A stretch of 64,000 bases of DNA from Mycobacterium stomatepiae. Lineage in GTDB: Bacteria; Actinomycetota; Actinomycetes; Mycobacteriales; Mycobacteriaceae. This document shows, piece after piece, positions 1 to 10,891 of the stretch. The stretch spans positions 2,790,001-2,854,000 of the forward strand of contig NZ_AP022587.1 in the NCBI RefSeq assembly GCF_010731715.1, read 5' to 3'. A program made the translations under genes and the position numbers. Each line of letters opens with the position of its first letter. Within the stretch, counting starts at the first letter, position 1. The notes beneath the pieces were generated by a model. The model was not told the DNA's origin. It saw only the letters and a program-made list of their open reading frames with translations, and did not search any database.

Positions 1-133
1 TTTCCGGCAGCAGCTCGTCGGAGCGGGTGACGGGCACCCTCTCGGGCGACTTCCCGGACAACACCGCGATCTGCCGGCGTAGCGATTCGAGCTGTTCCGT
101 ACGATCCTGATTGGAGGCGACTGCCGCCGTCAT
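1..133 (-). CDS. imuA': ImuA' mutasome protein, N-terminal part only
   Basis: This is the first 44 codons of a gene that runs off the left edge. It begins at an ATG (131-133 on the minus strand). The N-terminus has the pattern TEQLESLRRQIAVLSGK, like the start of mycobacterial ImuA' (Rv3395c), and the position beside guaA and the Rv3395A-like gene agrees. ImuA' is known to work with ImuB and DnaE2 in SOS-induced mutagenic translesion synthesis. A LexA-type palindrome lies 33 bases upstream. With so few residues the name rests mainly on synteny and the SOS box. Confidence 0.75.
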   Translation of the reverse strand, partial: MTAAVASNQDRTEQLESLRRQIAVLSGKSPERVPVTRSDELLPE

Positions 134-165
134 ACAAGCCTCCTACCAGCGATTCCTTGACATTT

Positions 166-181
166 TCGAAAGTATATTCGA
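166..181. promoter_or_regulatory. LexA (SOS) box in divergent promoter
   Basis: The 16-base palindrome TCGAAAGTATATTCGA fits the mycobacterial LexA consensus TCGAAC-N4-GTTCGA with one mismatch in each half. It lies between imuA' (start 133, minus) and the secreted-protein gene (start 232, plus), so it could control both. imuA' is a known member of the LexA regulon. Confidence 0.8.
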
Positions 182-231
182 AGTAAACACCCACCCACCG
201 ACAACCGTCAAGAAACGGGAGAGGCAGCTTT

Positions 232-831
232 ATGCGATCGGTGCTGCTGTGGCTCCTGGTGCTGTTTTGTGGCGCCATCGTGACGCCCGCACCGGCTAAA
301 AGCGACTGCCAACCGGCCGAGTTTTTTCTCGCCGACAATGCCGATCCCCTGTTCGAGCCCCAGGCCGACGTGACGATCGCCCGGGGCGGCGTCGCCGTCA
401 CGGGATCGACGCCACTCGACGGGGTGTACTGGTCCAGCGCGCAGCAGCGGATCACTGTTGAGCGCTCCCGCGAATTCCATCTGTGCGGCGCCGGCGAGCC
501 CGCCCTGCACGCCGCCGCCAAGGCACTGCGCCGTCAGTTCGACCAGGAATCGGTGCTGTCCTTCGACTACCTGCCCCAGCACGCGGCGGAGGCGAACGCG
601 ATCGTCGTCACCGTGCCGGATGTCGACATCGAACGCCTCGGCGCCGCGCTGGCGGCCGATCTTCCGGCCCGCAACCGGCTGCGCGGCGGATCCGTCACCG
701 CGACCGACCACAGCCTGATCCTGGTCGCCGCAAACGGCGATCGCGATGTCGCTCGCCGGATCGTGACCGAGGCCGGCGGCAACTGGCAAGCGGCCGAAAT
801 TGCTTACGGCAGAAGCGAGTTCGTGGAGTAG
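232..831 (+). CDS. Secreted or membrane-anchored conserved protein (Rv3395A-like)
   Basis: A 199-residue protein beginning with a typical signal sequence: Arg2, then a hydrophobic stretch to about residue 17, then TPAPAKSDC. The cysteine near residue 26 follows the hydrophobic core but I see no clean lipobox. The rest is soluble and has no motif I recognise. It corresponds by position and N-terminus to Rv3395A, a mycobacterial protein of unknown function divergent from imuA'. It shares the upstream LexA box, so it may be damage-inducible; that is inference. It converges on guaA, with a pair of 30-base hairpin repeats between them. Confidence 0.75.
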   Translation: MRSVLLWLLVLFCGAIVTPAPAKSDCQPAEFFLADNADPLFEPQADVTIARGGVAVTGSTPLDGVYWSSAQQRITVERSREFHLCGAGEPALHAAAKALRRQFDQESVLSFDYLPQHAAEANAIVVTVPDVDIERLGAALAADLPARNRLRGGSVTATDHSLILVAANGDRDVARRIVTEAGGNWQAAEIAYGRSEFVE

Positions 832-836
832 AGCCG

Positions 837-897
837 CGAGTGTGAGGCTAGCCGCACGTTGGACCTCGAGTGTGCGGCTGGCCGCACGTTCGGCGCC
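837..897. repeat. Two tandem 30-base hairpin repeats at the 3' end of guaA
   Basis: Two head-to-tail units of 30 bases start at 837 and 867, each beginning CGAGTGTG and containing GCCGCACGTT. The second holds a perfect 7-base stem (GTGCGGC at 872-878, GCCGCAC at 881-887); the first has one mismatch. They lie just past the guaA stop codon, so they may end transcription from both sides. Related units occur past guaB3 (24255-24316). Confidence 0.6.
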
Positions 898-899
898 AG

Positions 900-2483
<1,584 letters not shown>

Positions 2484-2649
2484 GGCCACGAGTCTAGTGG
2501 GGGCCGGCAACCGTCCTCATTCGTTATCGGTCCGCGCCCCCACATCAGGTACGTCGGTTGGACGATGCCGAATCGGGTGTTGGCGTAGCGCATCAGGGCC
2601 GACGGGCTGAAGTACACGTGCTGGCTGATCAAACCCCGGGATTGAGGGC

Positions 2650-3288
2650 CTACAGCGAAAAGCTGGCGCGCACCGCGTCTACGACCGCCGGATCGCCTGT
2701 CACGGTGACGCGCCGCAGCGCCGCCTTCCGTTTAGCCTCGCTCGGGGCCAGCCGGGCGGTTACCAGATCCGCCGCGCCGGCGGTGATGGTCACCGAGGGC
2801 TCACCGTGCGCGCCGGCCAGGCGACCCCGCGTGATCGCGAAGTCGAAACGACGGCCGTCGATCTCGGCGCGGCACGTCACCTCTAGCCCCGCGGCTCGCA
2901 ACCGGTCGAAGCCAAGCAGGATGCCAGCCAGGAACCCGCTGAGCGGCGTCACCGGGCCCTCGTCGATCGGATCAAGCCGGTCCACACCGAACCACGCGAG
3001 GCTCTGGATGATCGGCAGCACCCGCTGCCAGCCCACGTCACTGACCGTGTAGACGGTGCGCCCGATCGGAGCCGGCAGGTCGGTTCGGTCGACCAACCCG
3101 GCGTCTTGCAGCTCCTTGAGTCGCTCGGCGAGCAGATTGGTTGCGATGCCAGGAAGTTCGGCGCGCAGGTCACCGTAGCGCCGCGCCCCTCCGACCAACT
3201 CGCGCAGGATCAGCAACGTCCAGCGCTCACCCAAGACGTCGAGCCCGCGCGCGATCGGGCAGTTCTGGTTGTAGTTGCGTGTCCGCAC
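2650..3288 (-). CDS. HxlR-family transcriptional regulator with C-terminal SCP2-like region
   Basis: A 212-residue protein. The N-terminal winged helix-turn-helix has the HxlR pattern: a conserved Cys in NQNCPIARGLDVLGERW, then LLILREL, RRYGDL, LLAERLKELQDAGLV. Residues from about 115 on look like the sterol-carrier-type domain often fused to such regulators (AEIDGRRFDFAITRG, then PSVTITAGAADLV). It is divergent from the exporter operon starting at 3368, with an AT-rich gap holding an inverted repeat, so it probably represses that operon and itself. The inducer is unknown; HxlR proteins commonly sense reactive electrophiles or aromatics through the Cys. Confidence 0.8.
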   Translation of the reverse strand: MRTRNYNQNCPIARGLDVLGERWTLLILRELVGGARRYGDLRAELPGIATNLLAERLKELQDAGLVDRTDLPAPIGRTVYTVSDVGWQRVLPIIQSLAWFGVDRLDPIDEGPVTPLSGFLAGILLGFDRLRAAGLEVTCRAEIDGRRFDFAITRGRLAGAHGEPSVTITAGAADLVTARLAPSEAKRKAALRRVTVTGDPAVVDAVRASFSL

Positions 3289-3307
3289 AAACCCACGCTA
3301 CCCGCAC

Positions 3308-3347
3308 TAGACATGTTTTTCCATCTTTTACTTGATTTATTTGTCTA
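3308..3347. promoter_or_regulatory. AT-rich divergent promoter with inverted repeat, possible HxlR operator
   Basis: TAGACA (3308-3313) and TGTCTA (3342-3347) form an inverted repeat across an AT-rich stretch that stands out from the GC-rich surroundings. It lies between the HxlR regulator and the MFS gene, the usual place for an autoregulatory site. Confidence 0.4.
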
Positions 3348-3367
3348 TCTGATTTACCGTCTTGTCC

Positions 3368-4891
3368 ATGCGTAAGAACCTCGCGCTCACCGTGATCCGC
3401 CTGGGCGTCTTCGTCATCAGCGTCGACGCCACCATCGTCAACGTCGCCCTGCCCACGCTGTCGCGCGAACTCGATGCCGACACCTCGCAGCTGCAATGGA
3501 TCGTCGACGCTTACACCCTGGTGATGTCCGGGCTGCTGCTGTCGGCCGGCAGCTTCAGCGACCGCTACGGCCGACGCGGCTGGCTCAATGCCGGCCTCGC
3601 ATTGTTCGCGATCACGTCAGGCCTTGCGGCGCAATCGAATTCCGCGGACCAGCTGATCGCGGCGCGGGCCGCCATGGGGGTGGGCGCGGCGGTGATCTTC
3701 CCGACCACGCTGGGCCTGATCACCAACATCTTCACCGACCCGGTGCGCCGCGCCAAGGCGATCGGCTTGTGGGCGGCGATGGTCGGTGTCGGGGTGGCGG
3801 TAGGACCGATCAGCGGTGGCTGGCTGCTCGAGCACTTCTGGTGGGGTGCCATCTTCATCGTGAACATCCCGATCGCGGCGGTGGCCATCATCGGCGGCAT
3901 CTTGTTCGTGCCGACCTCCCGCGACCCCGCGGCACCGCGCGTCGACGTGCCGGGGCTGATCCTGTCGGCGGCCGGCATCACCGCGCTGGTCTACACCGTC
4001 ATCGAGGCGCCGTCGCGGGGCTGGACCAGCACCCGCGCCGCGGTCGGATTCGCCACGGCCGCCGCCCTTCTCGTCGGGTTCGCGCTGTGGGAACGCCGCA
4101 GCACCCACCCCATGCTCGACATCACGGTGTTCTCGAACCGCCGGTTCTCCGGTGGCAGCCTCGCGGTGACCGCCGGCTTTCTGACCCTGTTCGGCTTCAT
4201 CTTCGTGATCACCCAGTACTTCCAATTCATCAAGGAGTACAGCGCATTTGCCAGCGGCGTGCGACTGCTGCCGGTCGCCGCGACGATCGCGCTGGGCAGC
4301 ATCCTGGGGCCGCGACTGGTGGAGCGGATCGGCACCACCGCGGTCGTCGCCGGCGGACTGACCGTATTCGCGGCCGGCCTGGCCTGGGCATCGACCGCCG
4401 ACGCCGCGACGAGCTACACCGAGATCGCCGCCCAGATGCTGTTGCTCGGCGGCGGCCTGGGACTGACGTTTTCGCCGTCCACCGAGGCGATCATGGGATC
4501 GCTGTCCGCCGACAAGGCCGGGATCGGCTCGGCCGTCAACGACACCACGCGCGAGTTCGGCGGCACCCTGGATGTCGCCATCGTGGGTACCGTGTTCGCT
4601 TCGGTCTACTCCGCCCACCTCGGCTCCGTGCCGGCCCTGGCCGCCCTTCCGGCCGAGGCGACCTCGGCGATGCGGAGCTCAATGGCATTGGCGCACAGGG
4701 TGATCGAGCAGCTTCCCGCTGAGCACGCCGGCCCGGTGCGCGACGCCGTCAACCGCGCGTTCCTGGACGGCCTGCAGGTGGGTTCGCTGGTCTGCGCGGG
4801 AATCGCATTGACGGCGGCGATCGCCGTCGCCGGTCTGCTGCCGGCACGTCAATTGGAAACGGCACCGCAATTGCAAAGGGAAAACGCATGA
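3368..4891 (+). CDS. MFS drug/proton antiporter, DHA2 (14-helix) type
   Basis: A 507-residue integral membrane transporter. It begins with the first helix motif VDATIVNVALPTLSREL, has the cytoplasmic loop motif GSFSDRYGRRG (motif A) and motif C around VGVAVGPISGGWLL, which marks antiporters. The predicted hydrophobic segments fit 14 helices, as in EmrB/LfrA-type exporters. The ATG at 3368 is preferred over the upstream TTG. The last codons overlap the NmrA-like gene by four bases, so the pair is translationally coupled. It heads a four-gene operon opposite an HxlR regulator, suggesting export or detoxification of a small aromatic or lipophilic compound; the substrate is unknown. Confidence 0.85.
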   Translation: MRKNLALTVIRLGVFVISVDATIVNVALPTLSRELDADTSQLQWIVDAYTLVMSGLLLSAGSFSDRYGRRGWLNAGLALFAITSGLAAQSNSADQLIAARAAMGVGAAVIFPTTLGLITNIFTDPVRRAKAIGLWAAMVGVGVAVGPISGGWLLEHFWWGAIFIVNIPIAAVAIIGGILFVPTSRDPAAPRVDVPGLILSAAGITALVYTVIEAPSRGWTSTRAAVGFATAAALLVGFALWERRSTHPMLDITVFSNRRFSGGSLAVTAGFLTLFGFIFVITQYFQFIKEYSAFASGVRLLPVAATIALGSILGPRLVERIGTTAVVAGGLTVFAAGLAWASTADAATSYTEIAAQMLLLGGGLGLTFSPSTEAIMGSLSADKAGIGSAVNDTTREFGGTLDVAIVGTVFASVYSAHLGSVPALAALPAEATSAMRSSMALAHRVIEQLPAEHAGPVRDAVNRAFLDGLQVGSLVCAGIALTAAIAVAGLLPARQLETAPQLQRENA

Positions 4892-5991
4892 GTACTCGCG
4901 TATTGGTCACCGGCGCGACGGGAAAAATCGGTGGTGCGGTCGCCGCCCAGCTGCTCGAGAAGGGCGTCGCCACCCGGGCCATCGTGCATCGTGAAGACGC
5001 ACGCAGCGCGCGGCTTCGGCAGTTGGGCGCCGAGGTCGTCGTCACCGATTTGTTTGACATTCAACAGATTACGGCCGCAATGGCCGGGGTGGACCGGCTG
5101 TTCTTCAATCCCCCGTACCACCCGCACGCACTCGACAGCGCGGTCACGTTTGCCGTGGCCGCCCAGCGGGCGGGCACCGAAGCGGTAGTGGCGCTTGGGC
5201 AATGGCTGGCCAGCCCCCAACATCCCTCGCTGATGACCCGGCATGCCTGGTTGACCGACAAGCTCTTCGAGCTGCTGCCGCATACCGCGCATGTGGCCGT
5301 CGACCCGGGATACTTCGCGGACAACTACCTGCAGCTGGTCCCCCTCGCCTCGCAGCTCGGAGTGTTGCCGACGCCGACCGGGGCCGGCCGAAATGCGCCG
5401 CCCTCCAACGAAGACATCGCCCGGGTCGCGGTGGGCGCACTGCTCGATCCGCACCGCCACGACGGCCGCGCCTACCGGCCGACAGGACCGGAGCTGTTAT
5501 CGGGAGCGCAGATCGCCGACGCGGTCGGTGAGGCATTGGGCCGGCGCGTGCGGCACGTCGACGTTCCCGCCTGGATGTTCATGCGCGCGGTGCGCGTCAA
5601 CAGAAAGTGGCTCGGCGCCGACATGTTCTTCGAATCCAGTGTGCGCCACTACCTGCCCGAGCACGGCCTGGGAACCTGGGAGGTCGGCGGCCCGACCACA
5701 CATGTCCGCGATGTCGCCGGCGTCGAACCTGAGGACTTCTTGACGATCGCGCGGCGTTACGTTCATGGGCCGGAATCCCGGCTCACCGCAACCAATTTCA
5801 TACGCCAGATATGGAGTTTCATGCTGATCGGGCTGGTACCGATGCATCGGTTGGAACGATTCGACCGACTCCAGCAGCATCCCCAGCCGGCACAGGCCCG
5901 ACTGTCGGGACAGTCAGCGCTCTGGCGAAGCGAGCACAACGTGGCATCCCAACTCACCGAGCGTGAATTCGGCTTCACGCTGAAGGCCTGA
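4888..5991 (+). CDS. NmrA-like NAD(P)-binding protein with C-terminal extension
   Basis: A 367-residue protein whose first 285 residues form an atypical short-chain dehydrogenase of the NmrA family: dinucleotide loop VTGATGKIGGAVAAQLL, then FFNPPYHP and a conserved ALGQWLA. Typical relatives end near residue 285; this one continues about 80 residues, including a hydrophobic patch (IWSFMLIGLVPM) that could be a membrane-associated helix. It may be a quinone or nitrile/aldehyde-type oxidoreductase or a redox-sensing partner; I cannot tell. ATG overlaps the stop of the exporter gene. Confidence 0.75.
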   Translation: MSTRVLVTGATGKIGGAVAAQLLEKGVATRAIVHREDARSARLRQLGAEVVVTDLFDIQQITAAMAGVDRLFFNPPYHPHALDSAVTFAVAAQRAGTEAVVALGQWLASPQHPSLMTRHAWLTDKLFELLPHTAHVAVDPGYFADNYLQLVPLASQLGVLPTPTGAGRNAPPSNEDIARVAVGALLDPHRHDGRAYRPTGPELLSGAQIADAVGEALGRRVRHVDVPAWMFMRAVRVNRKWLGADMFFESSVRHYLPEHGLGTWEVGGPTTHVRDVAGVEPEDFLTIARRYVHGPESRLTATNFIRQIWSFMLIGLVPMHRLERFDRLQQHPQPAQARLSGQSALWRSEHNVASQLTEREFGFTLKA

Positions 5992-6004
5992 AAGGCGAGC
6001 AGAA

Positions 6005-6811
6005 ATGAACGCAATCGAAACTCAATATTCGACCGGGTTGTCGCAGCACAACATCGAGCGGGCGTTGATCCCCGCCGGCAAAGATCTCGACCACCTGGTG
6101 CCCGCCGACCTGGGCCTGCTGGAGGACTTCCACACGATGGGCCGCATCGCGACCGCCCAACTGGTGGACCTCGCCGGGATCACCGAGCAGAGCAAGGTGC
6201 TCGACGCCGGCAGCGGGGTCGGTGGCACCGCGCGCTACGTCGCCGACCGCTTCGGCAGCACCGTCAGCGCCGTCGACCTCACCGACGAATACTGCGAAAC
6301 ACACCGCTGGCTCAACCGACTCGTCGGGCTGGACGGCCGGATATCGGTGCACCAGGGTGACGTCACCGCGCTCCCCTTCACCGATGCGAGCTTCGACGTC
6401 GCGATCAGTCAGCATGTCCAGATGAATGTGGCCGACAAGGCGGGCTTGTACTCCGAGGCTCGGCGGGTGCTGGTCGATGGGGGTCGTCTTGCCTTGTGGG
6501 ACATCACCATTGGCGATGGCCGTGAACTCGGCTTTCCCCTGCCGTGGGCCGATCACCCCGCGCATAGCCATCTGGTCAGCCCCGACGACTTGCGCGCGGT
6601 GATCGAGTCTTGCGGCTTCGTCGTCGACCAGTGGAACGATCTCACCGACCAGGCGGGCGCGATCATGCAGGCCCTGCTGGCCCAACCCGCCAGCCCGCTG
6701 GGCCTGCACGCGTTCGTCGCCGACTTCGCCCGCAAGGCACAGAATCTGACCGCCGCGTTGACCGACGGACGGCTGCGGGTGATCCAGGGCGTCGCCCGAG
6801 CGAACGGTTGA
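6005..6811 (+). CDS. Class I SAM-dependent methyltransferase
   Basis: A 268-residue enzyme with the glycine-rich SAM loop VLDAGSGVGGTARYVAD near residue 65, an acidic ribose-binding region VSAVDLTDEYC, and the post-II motif LPFTDASFDVAISQHVQMNV. The layout and spacing resemble the sarcosine/dimethylglycine and small-molecule methyltransferases of the UbiE/MenG-like group. It is the third gene of the operon, 13 bases after the NmrA-like gene and 5 before the hydrolase. The substrate is unknown; context suggests a small lipophilic molecule. Confidence 0.8.
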   Translation: MNAIETQYSTGLSQHNIERALIPAGKDLDHLVPADLGLLEDFHTMGRIATAQLVDLAGITEQSKVLDAGSGVGGTARYVADRFGSTVSAVDLTDEYCETHRWLNRLVGLDGRISVHQGDVTALPFTDASFDVAISQHVQMNVADKAGLYSEARRVLVDGGRLALWDITIGDGRELGFPLPWADHPAHSHLVSPDDLRAVIESCGFVVDQWNDLTDQAGAIMQALLAQPASPLGLHAFVADFARKAQNLTAALTDGRLRVIQGVARANG

Positions 6812-6816
6812 ATGCC

Positions 6817-7698
6817 ATGAACGTCAACGAGGTTCCGGATCAGCGTTACACAACGACGTGGACCGGCGGACACGGCGACGTCCGGTTCCTGACCCGCTCC
6901 GACGGGTCACGGTTGCGGTACTTCACCGCCGGGACCGGGCCGCCGGTGGTGCTGCTGCACACCGTCCGCACCCAACTGGACTACTTCCAGCGGGTCATTC
7001 CCGGACTGTGGGACGACTTCACCGTCTACGCCCTGGACCTGCCCGGCATGGGCTGGTCCGACATCGTTCTCGGTGCCCGCTACGGCGAAGTCGAGTTGCT
7101 GAGCGCCGTAACAGAATTCGTGACTTTGCTGGACCTGCATGACGCGACGCTGGCCGGCGAATCGATGGGCGCCGCGCTGTCGCTGTTGGCCTCCATCGAG
7201 CTGACGGACAACATCAGCACGGTGATCGCGTTCAACGCCTACGACTACCCGAGCGGGCTGGAACGCGGCAACTGGTTTGCCCGGCTGATCGGCACCTCCG
7301 TCCGCGCTCCCGGAGTCGGACTCATCTTCGCCCGGCTGGAGAATCGACTGATCCTGAGCGGCGTGCTGCGCGGCGGCTTCGCCGACCCCCGCGCGCTGCC
7401 GAAAGACTTTCTGCGCGAGCTACGCCGCAGCGGCCGCCGGAAAGGCTATCCGAGGGTGAACCGCGCCATCATGCGTAACCTCAGCGAGTTCCGAAACGCG
7501 CGGAGCCGCTATCCGCTCGTCAGCGTGCCCGTCACACTCGTGTATTCCGAGGATGATTGGTCGCGGGTGCACGAACGCGAGCAGGTTGCCCGCCAGCTGC
7601 AGGTCGAGGCCGTCACGCTGCCCGGTGTCGGCCACTTCTCCGCGCTGGAACGCCCGGCCGACATGGTTCGCATCCTGCGGCGCGTAGCAAGAATGTGA
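6817..7698 (+). CDS. Alpha/beta-fold hydrolase
   Basis: A 293-residue alpha/beta hydrolase. The oxyanion-hole motif is HTVRTQLDYF (more often HG), the nucleophile elbow is GESMGA, the acid is probably in YSEDDW and the catalytic His in GVGHFSALERP. The ATG at 6817 follows the methyltransferase stop by 5 bases. It is the last gene of the HxlR-controlled operon, and the four genes could form one detoxification or modification route. The substrate cannot be read from the sequence. Confidence 0.8.
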   Translation: MNVNEVPDQRYTTTWTGGHGDVRFLTRSDGSRLRYFTAGTGPPVVLLHTVRTQLDYFQRVIPGLWDDFTVYALDLPGMGWSDIVLGARYGEVELLSAVTEFVTLLDLHDATLAGESMGAALSLLASIELTDNISTVIAFNAYDYPSGLERGNWFARLIGTSVRAPGVGLIFARLENRLILSGVLRGGFADPRALPKDFLRELRRSGRRKGYPRVNRAIMRNLSEFRNARSRYPLVSVPVTLVYSEDDWSRVHEREQVARQLQVEAVTLPGVGHFSALERPADMVRILRRVARM

Positions 7699-7769
7699 GT
7701 TCGCTGGCGACCTGCGGGCAAGCATGGTGGAGTGGTATCGCCCAACTACTCCGACAGTGAGGATCCTCT

Positions 7770-8510
7770 GTGCTGGGTCTGCCAGAGAAGGTGCGTGCCT
7801 GCCTGTTCGACCTCGACGGCGTGCTCACCGACACCGCGAGCGTCCACACCAAGGCGTGGAAGGCCATGTTCGACGCTTACCTGTCCCAGCGAGCCGAGCG
7901 CACCGGGGAGCCGTTCGTGCCCTTCGACGCCGCCGCGGATTACCGGACTTACGTCGACGGTAAGAAGCGCGAAGACGGGGTCCGGTCGTTCCTGCACAGC
8001 CGGGGCATCGAACTGCCCGACGGCGATCACGACGACTCCGGTGACGCCGAAACCGTTTACGGACTGGGCAACCGCAAGAACGAGATGTTCCAGAAGGTGC
8101 TTGAGAGAGACGGCGTCGAGGTGTTCGACGGGTCGCGGCGCTACCTGGAGGCGGCGTCGGCCGCGGGCCTGGGCATCGCCGTTGTGTCGTCGAGCGCCAA
8201 CACGCGCGAGGTGCTCGAGATCACCGGGCTGGAGCGGTTCGTGCAGCAACGCGTGGACGGGGTGACGCTGCGCAAGGAACACATCAAAGGCAAACCCGCG
8301 CCCGATTCCTATCTGCGCGGTGCGCAGTTGCTCGATGTCACCCCCGACGCGGCCGCCGTGTTCGAGGACGCCCTGTCGGGGGTGGCGGCCGGTCATGCCG
8401 GTAACTTCGGCTACGTGGTGGGCGTTGACCGAGTGGGCCAGGCCGAAGATCTCCGTCGCAGCGGCGCTGACATCGTGGTGACCGACCTCGCGGAATTGCT
8501 CGACGCATGA
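7770..8510 (+). CDS. HAD-family hydrolase, beta-phosphoglucomutase type (Rv3400 ortholog)
   Basis: A 246-residue HAD enzyme. The nucleophile motif is [15 protein letters not shown] with two Asp, the Ser/Thr motif is VVSSSANT, the Lys motif KGKPAPDSY, and the acidic motif [11 protein letters not shown]. The cap insertion after the first Asp matches beta-phosphoglucomutases, which interconvert beta-glucose 1-phosphate and glucose 6-phosphate. It starts at GTG 7770 and overlaps the following GH65 gene by four bases. The pairing makes sense: the phosphorylase releases beta-glucose 1-phosphate and this enzyme feeds it into glycolysis. Confidence 0.9.
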   Translation: MLGLPEKVRACLFDLDGVLTDTASVHTKAWKAMFDAYLSQRAERTGEPFVPFDAAADYRTYVDGKKREDGVRSFLHSRGIELPDGDHDDSGDAETVYGLGNRKNEMFQKVLERDGVEVFDGSRRYLEAASAAGLGIAVVSSSANTREVLEITGLERFVQQRVDGVTLRKEHIKGKPAPDSYLRGAQLLDVTPDAAAVFEDALSGVAAGHAGNFGYVVGVDRVGQAEDLRRSGADIVVTDLAELLDA

Positions 8511-10882
8511 TCACTCAAGAAGCCTTCCCGGTCGAACCGTGGGTGATCCGCGAGACGCGGCTCGACCTGAATCTGATCGCCCAGTCCGAATCGCTATTCG
8601 CCTTGTCCAACGGGCACATCGGGCTGCGTGGCAACCTCGACGAGGGCGAGCCGTACGGCTTGCCGGGCACCTACCTGAACTCGTTCTACGAGATCCGGCC
8701 GCTGCCCTACGCCGAGGCCGGCTACGGCTACCCGGAAGCCGGTCAGACCGTCGTCGACGTGACCAACGGCAAGATCATCCGGCTGTTCGTCGAGGACGAG
8801 CCCTTCGACGTCCGGTACGGCGAACTCCTCTCGCACGAGCGCGTCCTGGACATGAAGGCCGGAACCCTGACTCGCAGCGCGCACTGGCGTTCGCCGGTGG
8901 GCAAGGAAGTCAGGGTCACCTCCACCCGGCTGGTCTCGCTCGCGCATCGCAGCGTCGCCGCCATCGAATACTGCGTTGAGGCGGTCAACGAGTTCGTCCG
9001 CGTCACCGTGCAGTCGGAGCTGGTCACCAACGAGGACCAACCGACGACGTCGGCCGACCCCCGGGTGGCGGCCATCCTGGAAAACCCGCTGGAGGTCGTC
9101 GAACACGACGAGACCGACTGCGGCGCGCTGCTGATGCACCGCACCCGCGCGAGCCAGCTGATGATGACCGCGGGAATGGACCACATCGTCGAGGTGCCCG
9201 GGCGGGTCGAAGTCACCAGCGACGCCGGTCCCGACCTGGCGCGCACCACCGTGATCTGCGGGCTGCGCCCCGGCCAGAAACTGCGCATCGTCAAGTACCT
9301 CGCGTACGGCTGGTCCAGCCAGCGCTCCCGGCCCGCGCTGCGCGACCAGGTCGCCGCCGCGCTGCACAGCGCTCGCTACAGCGGGTGGGACGGGCTGGTG
9401 AAGGCGCAGCGGCAGTTCCTCGACGACTTCTGGGCCAACGCGGACGTGGAGGTCGAAGGCGACTCCGAATCCCAGCAGGCCGTGCGGTTCGGGCTGTTCC
9501 ACCTGGTCCAGGCCAGCGCCCGGGCCGAGCGCCGCGCGATCCCCAGCAAGGGGCTGACCGGAACGGGCTACGACGGCCACGCCTTCTGGGACACCGAGGG
9601 TTTCGTGCTCCCGGTGCTGACGTACACGCTGCCGCACGCGGTCGCCGACTCGCTGCGGTGGCGGGCGTCGACGATGGACATGGCCCGGGACCGGGCGAAG
9701 GAACTCGGCCTCGAGGGCGTCAGCTTCCCGTGGCGAACCATCCGCGGCCAGGAGTGTTCCGGCTACTGGCCCGCCGGCACCGCGGCGTTCCACATCAATG
9801 CCGACATCGCGATGGCCTTCGAGCGCTACCGCGTCGTCACCGGCGATCAGTCACTAGAGGCCGACTGCGGCCTGGCGGTGCTCGTCGAGACGTCCCGGCT
9901 GTGGATGTCGCTCGGGCATCACGACCGCCACGGCGTCTGGCACCTCGACGGTGTCACGGGCCCCGACGAGTACACGGCGATCGTGCGCGACAACGTCTTC
10001 ACGAATTTGATGGCCGCGCACAACCTGGTCGTCGCCGCAGATGCCTGCAACCGTCATCCCGAGGCGGCCGAGGCGCTCGGCGTCACCCACGAGGAGACGG
10101 CCTCCTGGCGCGACGCGGCCGACGCCGTCCACATCCCCTACGACGAAGAGCTGGGCGTCCACCAGCAGTGCGAAGGCTTCACCAAGTTCGCGGAGTGGGA
10201 TTTCGAGAACCGGCACAAATATCCACTGCTGCTGCACGAGCCGTATGTGCGGCTCTACCCGGCGCAGGTGATCAAGCAGGCCGACCTGGTGCTCGCGATG
10301 CAGTGGCAGAGCCACGCGTTCACGCCCGAACAGAAGGCTCGCAACGTCGACTACTACGAGCGGCGCACGGTGCGCGACTCGTCGCTGTCGGCGTGCTGCC
10401 AGGCCGTGATGTGCGCCGAGGTCGGGCATCTGGAGCTCGCGCATGACTACGCCTACGAGGCCGCGCTGATCGATCTGCGCGACCTGCACTCCACCACCCG
10501 CGACGGGTTGCACATGGCATCGCTGGCCGGCGCGTGGATGGCGATCGTCGCGGGCTTCGGCGGCCTGCGCGACGACGACGGCATCCTGGAGATCGATCCC
10601 GCGTTGCCCGACGGCATCACGCGGCTGCGATTCCGGGTGCGGTGGCGCGACTTTCGGCTGATCGTCGACGCGAACCACAACGACGTCACCTACACGCTGA
10701 GCGACGGAGACAGCGGTGAGCTGGCTATTCGGCACGCCGGCGAGGAACTCGTGCTGAAGACGGATGCGCCGAAGACGATCGCGGTCCGCCAGCGCAAGGC
10801 GCTGCTGCCACCGCCGCCACAACCACCCGGCTGCGAGCCCACGCACCGGCGTGCGCAGGCCCATCAGCTCGGGGGCAAGTAG
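8507..10882 (+). CDS. Glycoside hydrolase family 65 disaccharide phosphorylase (Rv3401 ortholog)
   Basis: A 791-residue protein of the family that phosphorolyses maltose, trehalose, kojibiose or related glucosides to beta-glucose 1-phosphate. It shows the N-terminal beta-sandwich ([19 protein letters not shown]), the (alpha/alpha)6 barrel with [18 protein letters not shown], and the general-acid Glu in [10 protein letters not shown]. Length is normal for the family. Coupling to the phosphomutase through ATGA supports a sugar-phosphate salvage unit, probably for trehalose or maltose turnover. The exact disaccharide is not decided by what I can see. Confidence 0.9.
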   Translation: MITQEAFPVEPWVIRETRLDLNLIAQSESLFALSNGHIGLRGNLDEGEPYGLPGTYLNSFYEIRPLPYAEAGYGYPEAGQTVVDVTNGKIIRLFVEDEPFDVRYGELLSHERVLDMKAGTLTRSAHWRSPVGKEVRVTSTRLVSLAHRSVAAIEYCVEAVNEFVRVTVQSELVTNEDQPTTSADPRVAAILENPLEVVEHDETDCGALLMHRTRASQLMMTAGMDHIVEVPGRVEVTSDAGPDLARTTVICGLRPGQKLRIVKYLAYGWSSQRSRPALRDQVAAALHSARYSGWDGLVKAQRQFLDDFWANADVEVEGDSESQQAVRFGLFHLVQASARAERRAIPSKGLTGTGYDGHAFWDTEGFVLPVLTYTLPHAVADSLRWRASTMDMARDRAKELGLEGVSFPWRTIRGQECSGYWPAGTAAFHINADIAMAFERYRVVTGDQSLEADCGLAVLVETSRLWMSLGHHDRHGVWHLDGVTGPDEYTAIVRDNVFTNLMAAHNLVVAADACNRHPEAAEALGVTHEETASWRDAADAVHIPYDEELGVHQQCEGFTKFAEWDFENRHKYPLLLHEPYVRLYPAQVIKQADLVLAMQWQSHAFTPEQKARNVDYYERRTVRDSSLSACCQAVMCAEVGHLELAHDYAYEAALIDLRDLHSTTRDGLHMASLAGAWMAIVAGFGGLRDDDGILEIDPALPDGITRLRFRVRWRDFRLIVDANHNDVTYTLSDGDSGELAIRHAGEELVLKTDAPKTIAVRQRKALLPPPPQPPGCEPTHRRAQAHQLGGK

Positions 10883-10891
10883 CCGCGGCGG

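Noticed and set aside
3617..4618. 333-codon minus-strand frame over the MFS gene
   Set aside because: Its composition is Gly/Arg/Asp-rich antisense of membrane helices; no start signals.
8594..9793. 399-codon minus-strand frame over the GH65 gene
   Set aside because: Shadow of the phosphorylase gene; no domain pattern.
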